Below are positions 53,142-64,000 of a stretch of 64,000 nt of DNA, piece after piece (within the stretch, counting starts at the first letter, position 1; each line of letters opens with the position of its first letter). Source of the DNA: Liriodendron chinense (Eukaryota > Streptophyta > Magnoliopsida > Magnoliales > Magnoliaceae); assembly GCA_003013855.2 (NCBI GenBank), contig ML058477.1, positions 1,116,001 through 1,180,000 on the forward strand. Reading direction: 5' to 3'. The notes under the pieces are model-generated. The model saw only the letters and a program-made list of their open reading frames with translations. It searched no databases and had not been told where the DNA came from. The translations under genes were made by a program, and so were the position numbers.

Positions 53142-54253
53142 CACCCCCCAATCAGCATTTTGCTAGTCCCGAGCAAAACATGCATAAAACAATTCATTCC
53201 TCTGAAACCCAACTCTCCTTCAGAAACCATGTTTCTATACACTTCAAGACATGCAAGTGCAAAAATTGGTAAACCTAAGTGATAGAGGTTGAAACTTTAA
53301 ACTTTCAAGAACATATCAAGTGCCCATATGGATTTCACGCTGATTAATTGATAAATAGATGTATTTGAACAATTTAACCTAGTGTGCTCAGTGAATGCTC
53401 ATCTCATGGAAATTCGAGATTATCTTTTTCAGAAATCAGCTAAGGTATGGAATTCAAGGTGTGTAGATCAACACAAACCTATAACAGGAATTTGCCTTAC
53501 CGTCCTTCCTATGGCTTTCACACTACTTTCCATTTTTGGCTTTGGTTACGGGTAGACCATCCCCCGGTTGGTAATAGGTAGCCCTTTCCAGAATTTTCCA
53601 TCATATTCTCCATCATTCCCATATTTTCATCCTTCCTTTCCGTTTTCTTTTTCATTAGATAGATTTTTAGAAATCCATATCTTTCGTTATTTTCCCATGG
53701 ACAAGGATGGACAAAGTACCCCGGCTTGGTTTCTCAACACCTTCAATCCAAACTTAGCTAATCCTTAAATCTAATAATCCTTTCAAAACATGAGAATCGT
53801 GTGAAGTGAACTAGGTGTAAAAGTGTTCAAAAGTTCTATCATTCATAAAAATAGGGGAATTCACATACAAGACTGGTACCTTAAAGAATGTTCAAAGTAT
53901 TCAACATCACTCACTTCGCCTCTCCTTTTCTTATACTTACATCATCCGAATGCATAGCAGCAAAGTTTTCCAATGGAGTTTTGAATTTTCAGAAAAAATC
54001 TGAAAAATCTTCATCGTATTGCTCGAGATGTTTACAAAACACTAGATTCATCTTAGTGATCCTACACCCCCCAACCAAATCTTGCATTGTCCTCAATGTA
54101 AAAGATATGCAATAGGCAAAACATGAGAGCAATTATAAAATAAAGGGAGTGAGGAATGAGAGTACCTGAGAGAACCGAAACTGGAATTCTACCTCCTTTT
54201 TATAAACTTATGAAAAAAAACAAACCAAAAGCAACAAAATCCTAATCCTAACT
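53142..54253. other. E1 3' non-coding tail and purine tract
   Basis: It starts CACCCCCCAATCAG (the purine tract on the minus strand), followed by about 1.1 kb without ORFs in the place where some Athila elements carry an env-like gene. It is colinear with 62921-64000 of E2, e.g. the shared TTACGGGTAGACCATCCCCC word. Confidence 0.75.
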
Positions 54254-55265
54254 ACTATATACCTCCGTCAGACTAGGAGATCAAATATTCTGATATACAG
54301 GATCGGTCAGAGGTAAGGACATACCTTCTGACTGAAAATTCTCAAAGAACGGCTTCAGGTGTTGACCATTAGCTTTAAAAATATTACCGTTCCTTGGATT
54401 CAACAACTCGACGGTCCCATAAGGATAAACGATTTTCAGAACAAAAGGACCGGTCCATCGAGACTTCAATTTCCCCGAAAATAAATGTAGCTAAGAATTA
54501 TACATAAGGACCTTTTGATTGATCGTGAAGGTCTTATGAAGGATGTTCCTATCATGGAACACCTTCGTCTTGTCCTTGTAAATTCTCGCATTTTCATAAG
54601 CCTCATTCCGGAGTTCTACAAGTTTATTCAATTGAAGTTTGCGCAACGAGCTTGCCTTGTCAGAATCAAAATTCATCTTCTTTAGCGCCCAATATGCCCT
54701 ATGTTCAAACTCCATGGGCAAGTGACAAGCTTTCCCATAGACAAGTCTATAGGGAGATATTCCAATGGGGATCTTAAAAGCGGTACGGTAAGCCTAGAGT
54801 GCATCAGTAAGTCGAAGTGAGCAATCTTTGCGATCGGGGTTCACCGTTTTCTCCAAAATATGTTTAATTTCCCTGTTGGATATCTCAGCTTGTCCACTTG
54901 TTTGTGGGTGATAGGAGTGCTCACTTTGTGATTGACGCCATATTTTTTCATTAAAGCTTCAAATTGGCGGTTACAAAAATGGGATCCACCATCGCTTATA
55001 ATGACTCGAGGTGTTCCAAACTAAGAAAAGATATTTTCTTTTAAGAAACGAATGACTGTTTTATGGTCATTCTTCTGGCATCGAATCGCCTCGACCCACT
55101 TGGAAACATAGTCGACTGTAAGCAAGATATATAGATTTTCAAAAGAAGATGGGAATGGACCCATGAAATCGATGCCCTAACAATAAAAAAATTTGATTGG
55201 TAAGATGGGATTGAGTGGCATCATGTTTCTACGGGAGATTCCTCCTAATTTCTGACAGGGCTCAC
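54254..55265 (-). pseudogene. E1 integrase, degenerate
   Basis: Read through stops and frame changes, the core shows TVDYVSKWVEAI (about 55090-55130), then VIISDGGSHFC (about 54975-55010) and a NREIKHILE-type block containing the third acidic residue (about 54850). It continues with a GKACHLPMEFEHRAYWA block (54690-54740). The C-terminus SRWTGPFVLKIVYPYGTVEL (54400-54469) is the usual Athila integrase tail. Integrase would insert the cDNA in the nucleus. Several stops make it non-functional. Confidence 0.8.
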
Positions 55266-58200
55266 ATGTTTTACAAAAGTCATGAGTATCTTTGAACATG
55301 GTGGGCCAATAAAACCCACATTACATAATTTTGGCTGTGGTTTTCTTAGCCGAAAAGTTGCCACACACACCTGAGAATGACAAAAGGAGATGATACTTTG
55401 TTGTTCATCATCTGGCACACATCTCCTTATGATTTGATCGGGACAATACTTGAATAAGTATGGGTCGTCCCATAGGAATTTTCTCTCCTCGTTGAAGAAC
55501 TTGTCCTTATCTTGCGTTTTCCAATGTGTAGGAATTGTACCTGTAGCAAGATAGTTAGCAATGTCCGCATACCATGGCAATTGGGAGACTTTAAAAAGTT
55601 GTTTATCAGGGAATATGTCATTGATCGCGGTCATCTCAGGAGAATCGGTGAGAATAAGTCTAGAAAGATGGTCAGCAACTACGTTTTTTACTCCTTTCTT
55701 ATCACGTATTTCTATATCAAATTCTTGGAGTAGGAGGATCCATCTTAACAAGCGTGGCTTAGTATCCTTCTTGGAGAGAAGGTACTTAAGCGCTGCGTGG
55801 TCGGTAAATATGATGATCTTGGATCCGATCAAGTAGGACCGAAACTTGTCCAAAGAAAAAACTATGGCGAAAAGTTCTTTTTCTCTAGTAGTGTACTTTG
55901 CTTGAGTCGAGTTTAAGGTTCTATTTGCATAGTAGATAACGCAAGGCTTCTTCTCTTTTCTTTGGCCTAACACAGCCCCAATAGCGTATTCACTTGCATC
56001 ACACATGATTTCAAAAGGAAGACTCTGTTCAGGTGGTTACATTATGGGAGCACATGTCAACATACCTTTAAGTTTGTCAAAGGCATTTTGGCAATCTCTA
56101 TTCCACTCAAATGAGTTTTCCTTTTGAATGAGGTTACATAAAGGACAAGAGAGTGAACTAAAGTCCTTTATGAACCGTCTATAGAATCTGGCATGTCCTA
56201 AAAAGGACTGCACATCACGTACGCTCTTGAGGGGTGGAAGGTTGGAGATAAGATCGATTTTAGCCTTGTCCACCTCGATTCCATTTTGTGAGATGATGTG
56301 GCCAAGGACAATTCCCTTTTGAACCATAAAATGACATTTCTCCCAATTCAACACAAGGTTCTTGTCTTCACATCTTTTTAAAACAGTTTTTAAGTGCCCA
56401 AGGCACTCATCAAAGTTACAACCAAATACAGAGAAATCGTCCATGAAGACTTTAAGAATTGTCCCCACCATATCAGAAAATATACTTAACATACAATGCT
56501 AAAAAGTGGCAGGGGCATTACATATTCCAAATGGCATCCTTCGATAAGCAAAAGTGTCGAATGGACAAGTGAATGTTGTCTTCTCTTGGTCTTCTAGGGT
56601 GATCTCTATTTGGTTATAGCCTGAATACCCATCAAGGAAGCAAAAGTGGGAATGAACCGCCAACCTTTCTAAAATTTGATCAACAAATGGTAAGGGGAAG
56701 TAGTCTTTCCTTGTAACTGTGTTTAGCTTCCTGTAGTCAATGCACATTCTCCTACCGGTAGTGACTCTAGTTGGCACGAGTTCATTATTGGCATTGGCTA
56801 CAATGGTTATTCTGAATTTCTTAGGCACCACTTGAGTTGGACTCACCCATTGATTATCAGATATTAAGTAAATGATACCCACATCCAATAGTTTCAACAC
56901 CTCGGCTTTAACCACCTCTTTCATATTTGTATTGAGGCGTCTTTGTGGTTGCCTAGATGTCTTCGCATTCTCCTCAAGGTGTATGCGATGAGTACAAATT
57001 AGGGGGTCTATGCCTTTGAGATCCGCAATTGACCATCTAATGGCACTTTTATGCTCTATTAGAGTGGCTATCAGCCTACTCTCTTGTTCCTCATCCAAGT
57101 GGGAAGAAATCACCACCGGATATGTCTCATCTCGACCTAAATAAATATATTTCAAATTAGTGGGTAATGGTTTTAGGTCGAGCTTCGATGCCTTGATATT
57201 AGATGGAAGCGGGTTGTTTTCGCTTAAGGGCAAAGGCTCAAATGCTGCCTTCCATCTTTTATTATCAAGTATCGGCATAAAATCAAAAATGGCATCCATC
57301 TCTCTCATCATGTCATCATCAATTTCATGAGAATGGGCCAAGCATGCCTCTAAGGGATTGGAATATAATGTAATGAGGGATTTGTCTTCCGCGAATGATT
57401 CAATCAGATTTATTTCGTGGACCTTGTCATCAACATCCCGTGGTTGTTTGCATAAATAAAAAATATTCAGCTCAAGTGTCATATTTCCAAAGGACATTTG
57501 TACAAGCCCGTTTCTACAATTGATAATTGAATTTGAAGTAGCTAAGAAAGGGCAGCCAAGTATGACAGGAATTTGAGCATCGGTTCCCATCACAGGATGT
57601 GTATCCAAGACAATAAAATCTACTGGATAGTAGAATTTATCGACTTGGACGAGGACATCTTCAATCATCCCTCTCGGTACATGAATAGATGTATCAACGA
57701 GTTGGAGTGTGGTTTTGGTGGGTTTTAATTCACCTAACCCAAGTTGTTCATAGACCGAGTATGGGATGAGATTGACACTTGCCCTAAGATCGAGCAAAGC
57801 TTGTTTTATCTGGTAGTCACCTATGATGCATGATATGGTAGGACTACCCGGATCCTTAAATTTTTGGGGCACCTCTTGTTTAATAATGACCCTCAAATTC
57901 TCAGTCAAAAGTACTTTGTTGTGAAAATTGTGTTTCCTTTCGATTGTACACAATTCCTTTAAAATTTTGGCATAGGATGGTATTTGTTTTATAGCATCCA
58001 ACAACGGAATGTTGATCTTCACTTGCTTAAAAACCTCTAAAATTTTCAGGTTTTTGTCTAAAGGTTTGGGTGAAATCAACCTTTGTGGAAACGGGGCAAC
58101 TGACTTGTATTGCCTTTTCGGTTCTTTCTCATGAGGAGCGTTGTTCAAGATATCATTTTTATTGGCAATTTCCAGATCATTAGGCTTTGGGGCCTTCACC

Positions 58201-58385
58201 GGATTAGATTTATCAATTGTTTTGCCACTCCTCAAAGTGGTGATAGCTTGAACATGCTCCGTATTTTGGGAGGACGGGTTGAGGTCTTGTATCTCAAATT
58301 GGGTTATTAGGTTAGGGAGAGGTTGGGTAGGAAGTGTGCCTTTCTCCCTAAGATGAGATTCAACTCTAACCATTGAAGTTTTCAA
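55245..58385 (-). pseudogene. pol: E1 protease, reverse transcriptase and RNase H, degenerate
   Basis: The upstream frame (56499-58385) has an aspartic-protease region: a decayed ALLDLRASVNLIP (consensus DLGAS) at about 57775-57810 and IPVILGCPFLATS at about 57540-57580. It then enters RT (MCIDYRKLNTVTRKDYFPLP, FLDGYSGYNQI, MPFGICNAPATF). After a stop near 56501 (probable CAG/CAA to TAG) it continues as ILKVFMDDFSVFG, with FMDD as the catalytic box, and SFLGHARFYRRFIKDFS. After another stop near 56036 comes RNase H (MCDASEYAIGAVLGQR, TREKELFAIVFSLDKFR, FTDHAALKYLL). The DLGAS Gly-to-Arg change alone would be damaging. Confidence 0.88.
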
Positions 58386-58439
58386 CTCATTTATGGCTTG
58401 AATTGAATTCTGATTGAATTGTTGTTGTTCTTGTATGAA

Positions 58440-59696
58440 CCCATCTATTTTGGAGAATTGTTCTTGTTATACTCAACTTGAGTCGAGACAAATGTACCCA
58501 CTAATTCCTCAAGTGTAGCCTTTGGGTTGTTGTTTGCATTCTCTGATGGTCCATTCCTCCAAATGAAATTGGAATGATTCCTCCAACTAGAATTATACGT
58601 GTTCGAGTTTTGATTGATGAATGGACTTCATAGTTATTTATGGCATTTGATTGTTCTTGTAGAACTTCCTGGAACGCAGAGATTGTAGGACAATTCTATG
58701 TTGCATGTTAGTTACCGGAACAAATTCCACAAATACTCTTAACTTCCTTAGTCTTTTCTCCCTTCCCTAATTCCATGGCAACAACTTTTCTTGTGAGGCT
58801 AGCCACATGTGCACTTATGTTGTCTTCTTCGGAGAGGACATAGATTTCTCTCTTTTTTCTTTGTTAGCTTATCTTGGGATTTGCTGGTTTAGTTGTATCC
58901 CAAGTTTGTGCATTCTCGGCCAAGATATCAAAGTAGTCCCATGCTTCCTCGGCTTCCTTATTCATGAATTCTCCATTGCACACCATCTCTACGAATTGGC
59001 GCATGGGCGAAGTCAGTCCTTCGTAGAAAAAGCTTATTACCCGCCAAATTTCGTAGCCATGATGTGGGCATGCATTCAATAAGTCTTTGAACCTCTCCCA
59101 ACATTGGAAGAAGGTCTCATCCTCTTTTGGGGCAAAATTCATGATTAGGCGCCTCAACATGTTTGTTTTATGAGTAGGGAAAAACTTTTTAATGAATTCC
59201 CTAGTCATCTCCGTCCATGTGACATTGATCTTGGCTTTAATGCATGAAGCCAAGCCTTAGCCTTCTCTTTAAGAGAAAAAAGAAATAGCCTAAGTCTTAC
59301 AACATCATCAGATACGTTCGCAAAGTGTAACGTGGCTATCACCTCATCAAATTCCTTGAGATGTTGATATGCGCTTTCACTGTCTAAGCCAAGGAACTTG
59401 GGAAGGAGTATTCGCTGCATTGGTTGGAAAAATTATGCATGAGGGAGTACTCGCTCTTGCAGGTTGCAAGTGATCACGTAAAGTTCTAGGTCGAAGAACA
59501 TTCTCAACCCCATTCTCACCCATTTCGGTTTGGCCCAAATTTTGATTGGCCATAGGGTTGGGTTGATTCTCAGCCATACTATTAGACAAAATTGTTGATT
59601 ATAAACGTCTCTTAGCATGTGGCTCTTTATCAATCCCTTCAACAATTCCCTCTTCACTAATGAGTCGGTTGTTAGAATCTCGAACCCAATGTGGCA
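58440..59696 (-). pseudogene. gag: E1 gag (Athila lineage), degenerate
   Basis: The most upstream ATG at about 59696 starts MPHWVRDSNNRLISEEG but stops near 59603. A second start gives MSNSMAENQPNP. Downstream capsid blocks are GLDSESAYQHLKEFDEVIAT, FLFSLKEKAKAWLHALKPRS, EFIKKFFPTHKT and FFQCWERFKDLLNACPHHGY, the classical Athila/Tat capsid pattern. A zinc knuckle with two stops inside (CGIC-SGN-stop-HAT-stop-NC) lies at about 58690-58730. A Gln/Asn-rich linker leads to the protease. Confidence 0.82.
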
Positions 59697-59884
59697 TGCA
59701 AATATAAAAAATGAAAGAAAAATTTAAAAAGTGTTAGAAAAACCTAATTGAAGACTTCTTTGACTCCTAGAATCCCTGAAAAAACAAAATAAAACAAAAC
59801 AAATAAACTAAGTTAGTAGGACTCCTAAAAATCTTAAATAGAAACTATTTTCAGAAATTTTGCAAAAACCGTCGAAAATCCCTG

Positions 59885-59902
59885 CGAGCAGCGCCAAAAA
59901 CT
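59885..59902 (-). other. E1 primer binding site region
   Basis: On the minus strand the LTR stub ends CCGAACA and is followed by AGTTTTTGGCGCTGCTCGC, the usual TGGCGC-containing primer site of Athila elements. Confidence 0.75.
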
Positions 59903-59962
59903 TGTTCGGTTCCCCAAGTGTAGGGTTGCGATGTAGTAATAATTCGATAGAGACCGAGATCG
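59903..59962 (-). mobile_element. E1 5' LTR stub (60 bp)
   Basis: Only the U5 end remains: plus strand TGTTCGGTTCCCC to GAGACCGAGATCG. The sequence then jumps to the duplicated flank, with ATCG (59959-59962) shared by both sides of the junction. Confidence 0.9.
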
Positions 59963-60194
59963 TCTATGAGTTCATGGTCATAGAGACCTATTTATTTTCT
60001 TACTATGAACTGAGCCACTTTTTTAAACAAGTCGGATGTCTATGTCCCATTTTCTTTCGGATTGTCCGGGTTGAAGGACTGTCAGGATTTTATTGAGTGG
60101 TGCAACTCTGGGTCATTGATCGCTGGAATACACGAACATCGAATGTTGGTCGGCACGACCTAAGGGCCACTCCCATATTTTTATGACGGGTGAC
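59963..60194. repeat. Right copy of the 232-bp duplicated flank
   Basis: It is the same sequence, orientation and length as 43354-43585, with about six substitutions. It is followed by another Athila LTR start, as on the left. Confidence 0.9.
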
Positions 60195-61372
60195 TGTTCC
60201 TTCCCCAAGTGTAGGGTTGCGATGTAGTAATAATTCGGTAGAGACCGAGATCGATCTTAGGGACTCATTAGGAATTCACAGAATTACTTTTAATATTCTC
60301 TACTTGAGAGCTATCTAAACAGATTTTTAGAATTGAATGTATAGAGAATTCTTAAACTAAAGATGAATGTAATCAATATAAAAAGGCACTAGGGGTCTAA
60401 GGTTCCACTTGTAGCAACCCTCAATGCATAATTCGCTGTGGTTTCCTAATTACACAACTAGAATCGAAATCAAATCCTATCTAGTCGGATGATAGAGCGG
60501 TTGTATTTCACAATTTGTCATATGTGTGATTTTATACATGATTCCCTCAATTCAAGTTAGGACTTGAGCACACTCAATTGCATAGGTCAATCCTAGTTCC
60601 AATAGATTAAGGTCACAATCATAACCATCATTAAACTCTGTCACTAAGCATAATTAAATCATAAATTGAACTTCATTCAAATCACATATAACATCAACAC
60701 ATAATTCAGAAATTATTATAATAGGTAGAACTTTGGTTGAAGTTCCCACATGGAAATCCAAGTCTAGAGTGTATTGAATTCGATTCCTCAGAGCGTACAG
60801 GTCTAGAACTATGCAAAACAGTTAAGAACTAAGGTAATTCTCCCAAAACTCCATGAGCCATCATAAGATTAAGAAAAACTACTTAGAACTTTATTCAAAC
60901 TTCTATAAACCATTGTTCTTCAATAATTCCAACTTGAAACTAACATAAAACGAATAAAAGCATCTCAAATTCACTACAAGCTTCACCTCTTAGCCCTAGC
61001 TAAGAGGTTTAGCCGTTCATGATCCAAGGAAACATGAAAATAACTAAAATCATAAAACTAGAAAACATAAACTAGGATGAGGTGTGGAACTCCAAATCCG
61101 ACTTCCACCGCCTCCCACCATCATAGATCTCTTCTAGGATGCTTTTGGAAGAGGCCCTAGGTCCCCTTTTATAGAATAGTGCAGAAGGTTCCGGATTGCG
61201 CAAGAAATCCTAGACTACGTAGAGAAAATCGGAGCTTGTAAGACACGTTTTGTTACGCAAACGACCGGTCTGAGCGCCTAGACGACCGGTCGCACGACCA
61301 GTCTCAAAAGTGTAAAAACAGTCCAGTGAGTTTTTATAAATTCGAACCCAGAATTTTAATTCAAGGACCGGT
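60195..61372 (-). mobile_element. Athila LTR fragment, colinear with the E1 3' LTR
   Basis: It begins TGTTCCTTCCCC (two bases lost from the E1 start) and matches 43586-44654 and then 52631-52750. It is cut at GGACCGGT by E2. The perfect hairpin is at 60986-61007 and the minus-strand TATA at about 61161. It shows what the E1 3' LTR looked like before the 7.97-kb insertion. Confidence 0.9.
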
Positions 61373-62920
61373 TGTTCGCTTCCCCAAGTGTAGGGTTGCG
61401 ATGTAGTAACAATCTCTGTATGACCGAGGTCGATCCATAGGGACTTATGTAGGAATCCACAAAACACTTTCAATAGTTCTACTGAAAAGCTAACAAATAG
61501 ATTTGTAGAAGATTGATGTAAATAGTAATTTTGAACTAAACTGAAGGTAATAAATTGATTAAAAGGCACTAGGGGTCAAGGATCCACTTGTAGCAATCCT
61601 TGGTGCTCAATTCGCTATGGTTTCTCACTTTCTCAACCAGAATCGAAATTAAGATCTATCTAGTCGGATGATAGAGTAGTTAAACCAAACAATCTGTCAT
61701 ATGTAAGACCAATGTATATGATTCACTCAATGCAAGCTAGGACGAGCATACTCAATTACATAGGTCATTCCTAATTCCAATAGGCTAAGATCACAATCAT
61801 AACCATCATTAAATCCTGTCACAAGACAAAACTAGATCATGATATGAACTTGATTCAAATCACATGCACAGTCTCACATACTTCAGAATTTTCAGAAAAA
61901 TAGAACTTTGGTAAGAAGCTCCCACATGAAGATCATAGATCTCGAGCGTATCCCAATTCCTCGGATCATACAGGTCTAGACTAGTTCACAACAATTAAGA
62001 ACTCAAGCAATTCTTCCAAGCATCCATGAGTCATCATAAGACTAAGAAAAACTACTTAGCACTTGAATTAAACTTCAAACCATTGTTCTTAAATATGAAA
62101 TCCAACTTAAAACCAAATCAAACGAATTGAAACATCTTAGATTCACTACAAGCTTCACCTCTTAGCCCTAGCTAAGAGGTTTAGCCGTTCATGATCCAAG
62201 GAAACATGAAAATAACTAAACAAAACATAAAACTAGAAAGCAAACTAGGAAGAGTTATAGAACTCCGAAATCGACTTCCGCCATCTCCCACTATGCTCAA
62301 TCCGTTCTAAGATACCCTAGGAACAATCCCTAAGTGTCCTTTTATAGTGGGGAAGCTCCGCAGCGATGAAATCTTCTCGAATTTGCGTAAGGTTACGCAG
62401 TGCGCAGAGAAATTCGGAGCTTGTAGAACACGCTCAGTTGCGCAGATGACCGGTCGCACGACCAGTCTGAGCTCCTGGACGACCAGGTCACATGACCGGT
62501 CTCAAAAACACAGAAAACGTCCAGATTTTCAGACCCATAAAATTAATTCAAGGCCGGTCGCACGACCGGTCTGAGCAGTGGACGACCGGTCGCAATACCG
62601 GTCTTGGATGGTCCAGAGAGCTTTGCAAAGTGGCCTCTTCTGTTAAGTGTTCGGACCGGTCGGACGACCAATCGGACAACCGGTCTTCAGTGTTTTCTTC
62701 TGCATCATTTCTTCTCTCCTTTGCTTCTTTTTTCCATCCTTTCCCGCTTAGTCTTTTGATCTTCTTTGCTTGTAAATGGTGTCTTTAAGTCTCCAATTGA
62801 TGAATCCTCTCTCATCCCTACAATCACAAATCCATGCATTAGATTAGTCTATAATTCATGAAAACCTTGCATAATGAGTGATGAATTGGGGTTAGAATAT
62901 GCACAATTAAGAGCTCAACA
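61373..62920 (-). mobile_element. E2 3' LTR (Athila)
   Basis: It is 1548 bp, starts TGTTCGCTTCCCC and ends GAGCTCAACA. The hairpin is at 62158-62179, TATA on the minus strand at about 62337 and palindromes at about 62445-62690. The left target site would be CCGGT (61368-61372); the other side is outside the window. Confidence 0.9.
62445..62690. repeat. ACCGGT palindrome array in E2 U3
   Basis: Modules such as GACCGGTCGCACGACC, GGTCGCACGACCGGTC and GACCGGTCGGACGACC recur, now mostly spaced by GCAC or GGAC instead of TTGA as in S1 and S4. Confidence 0.8.
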
Positions 62921-64000
62921 CACCCCCCAACCAGCATTTTTCTAGTCCCGAGCAAAACATGCATGAAACAAGGTTCATTCTCCCAACCCAACTCTCCTTT
63001 AGAAACCATTCTTCTATACATCCCAAGACACACAAGTATAAGATTCAGAAAAATTAGGTGATAGAGGTTGAAACCATAAGCTCTCAAGACATAATAAGTG
63101 TCAATATGAAATTCCCGCTGATTGGTTGATAAATAGAAGAACTTGAACAAGTTCAACCTAGTGTGCATAGTGAAACTTCATCTCATGAGTTTCCAGGATT
63201 ATCTTCTTCATAGATCTCAAGGTATATAGAGCAACACAAGTCAATACAGGAATTTGCCTTACCGTCCTTTCGACGGCTTTCACACTACGTCCTATTTTTG
63301 GCTTTGATTACGGGTAGACCATCCCCCGATTGGTAATAGGTAGCCCTAGTCGGAATTTTCCACTATTTTTTTCCATCATTCCCAATTTCATCCTTCCTTT
63401 TCCTTTTTCTTTTAAATTAGATAGGACTTTTAGAAATCCATATCTTTCGTTATTTTTCCATGGATAAGGATGGACAAAGTACCCCGGCTTGGTTTCTCAA
63501 CACCTTAAATCAAAATCTAGCTAATCCACAAATCACATAATCCCTTCAACCCATGAAAATTGTGTAATGTGAACTAGGTGTAAGAGTGTTCAAATTTTCT
63601 ATCAATCACATAACTAGGGGAATTCACATATAAAACCATTATGCTAAGAGAAGTTCAAGACTTACAACTTCGTACACTTCGTATCTCCTCTTCTTATACT
63701 CATATCATCTCGAATGCATAGAAACAAAGTTTTCCAAAAGAGTTTTGAATTTTAGAGAAATCGAAAATTTTCTACATAATTGCTCGAGATGTTACAAAAC
63801 GCTGGATTCATCCTAATGATCCTACATCCCCCAACCAAATCTTGCATTGTCCTCAATGTAAAAGATGTGCGAAGAGCAAAACATGAGAGCAATTCTAAAA
63901 TAAAAGGGAGTGATGAATGATAGTACCTGAGAGAGTGAAAAGTGGAATTCTTCCTCTTTCTAACAAACCTATGAAAAAAATAAAAGCAACAAAATCCTAA
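62921..64000 (-). mobile_element. E2 internal 3' region (runs off the window)
   Basis: It starts with the purine tract (CACCCCCCAACCAG on the plus strand) and is colinear with 53142-54240 of E1 to the window edge, stopping just short of the integrase tail. I see no genes in this piece. Confidence 0.85.

Larger units (their letters stand above)
43586..59962 (-). mobile_element. E1: Athila-lineage Ty3/gypsy retrotransposon
   Basis: Sense order (right to left) is a 60-bp 5' LTR stub, a primer site next to TTTTTGGCGCTGC, gag, protease-RT-RNase H-integrase, a 1.1-kb non-coding tail, a purine tract (GGGGGGTG) and a 3' LTR interrupted by a 7.97-kb insertion. The gag and pol motifs (see the genes) are of the Athila lineage. 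All frames are broken by stops. Confidence 0.88.

Overview
This window looks like intergenic heterochromatin from a seed plant. It is almost wall-to-wall LTR retrotransposons inserted into one another, and I could not identify a single host gene in 64 kb. The element lineages (Ty3/gypsy Tat and Athila, Ty1/copia SIRE-like and Tork-like) are plant-specific. A woody angiosperm is likely. The abundant GTGGTCCACTTGAG-type repeats made me think of a magnoliid, but that is only a memory-based guess.

Layout from left to right. Positions 1-1114 are the end of an Athila LTR (S0). It sits inside the 5' LTR of a SIRE-like copia element, C1 (1115-33655, + strand). C1 is split by two Tat-lineage Ty3 elements on the - strand: G1 (3803-14871, target duplication AGGCC) and G2 (18065-28605, target duplication AGAAA). 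A solo Athila LTR, S1 (29791-31258, target duplication CTATT), lies in C1's env-like gene. C1 itself appears to sit in the gag of an older copia element, C2 (- strand), whose LTR (34071 to about 37765) holds a solo Athila LTR (S2) that in turn holds another (S3). From about 37.8 to 39.7 kb there is unassigned sequence with foldback repeats. Next come a Tat LTR and leader (T3, about 39.7-40.75 kb), a copia-type LTR (C3, about 40.75-42.55 kb) and debris. The right third is an Athila element, E1 (- strand, 43586-59962). Its 3' LTR is split by a 7.97-kb non-coding insertion (44655-52625), which contains a solo Athila LTR, S4 (46048-48133, target duplication ATATG). A second Athila element, E2, starts at 61373 and runs off the right edge.

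Gene content is retroelement gag, protease, reverse transcriptase, RNase H and integrase. G2 is the youngest element: its two 872-bp LTRs differ at one base that I can see, and its gag-pol frame is broken by one TGA. The other elements are riddled with stops, many of them explicable as C-to-T decay. G1 and G2 also carry a spliced three-exon gene antisense to gag-pol, with its own conserved G-box/TATA promoter.

The most unusual signals are: (1) a 51-codon fragment of a host proteasome alpha-4 (PAC1-type) gene captured in both LTRs of G1, with a decayed trace in G2; (2) the antisense spliced gene with a conserved promoter in G1 and G2; (3) dense ACCGGT palindromes in the U3 of both Athila (Ty3) and copia-type LTRs; (4) a hairpin conserved in eight Athila LTRs, with one compensatory base-pair change; (5) a duplicated 232-bp flank beside E1 that marks a rearrangement.
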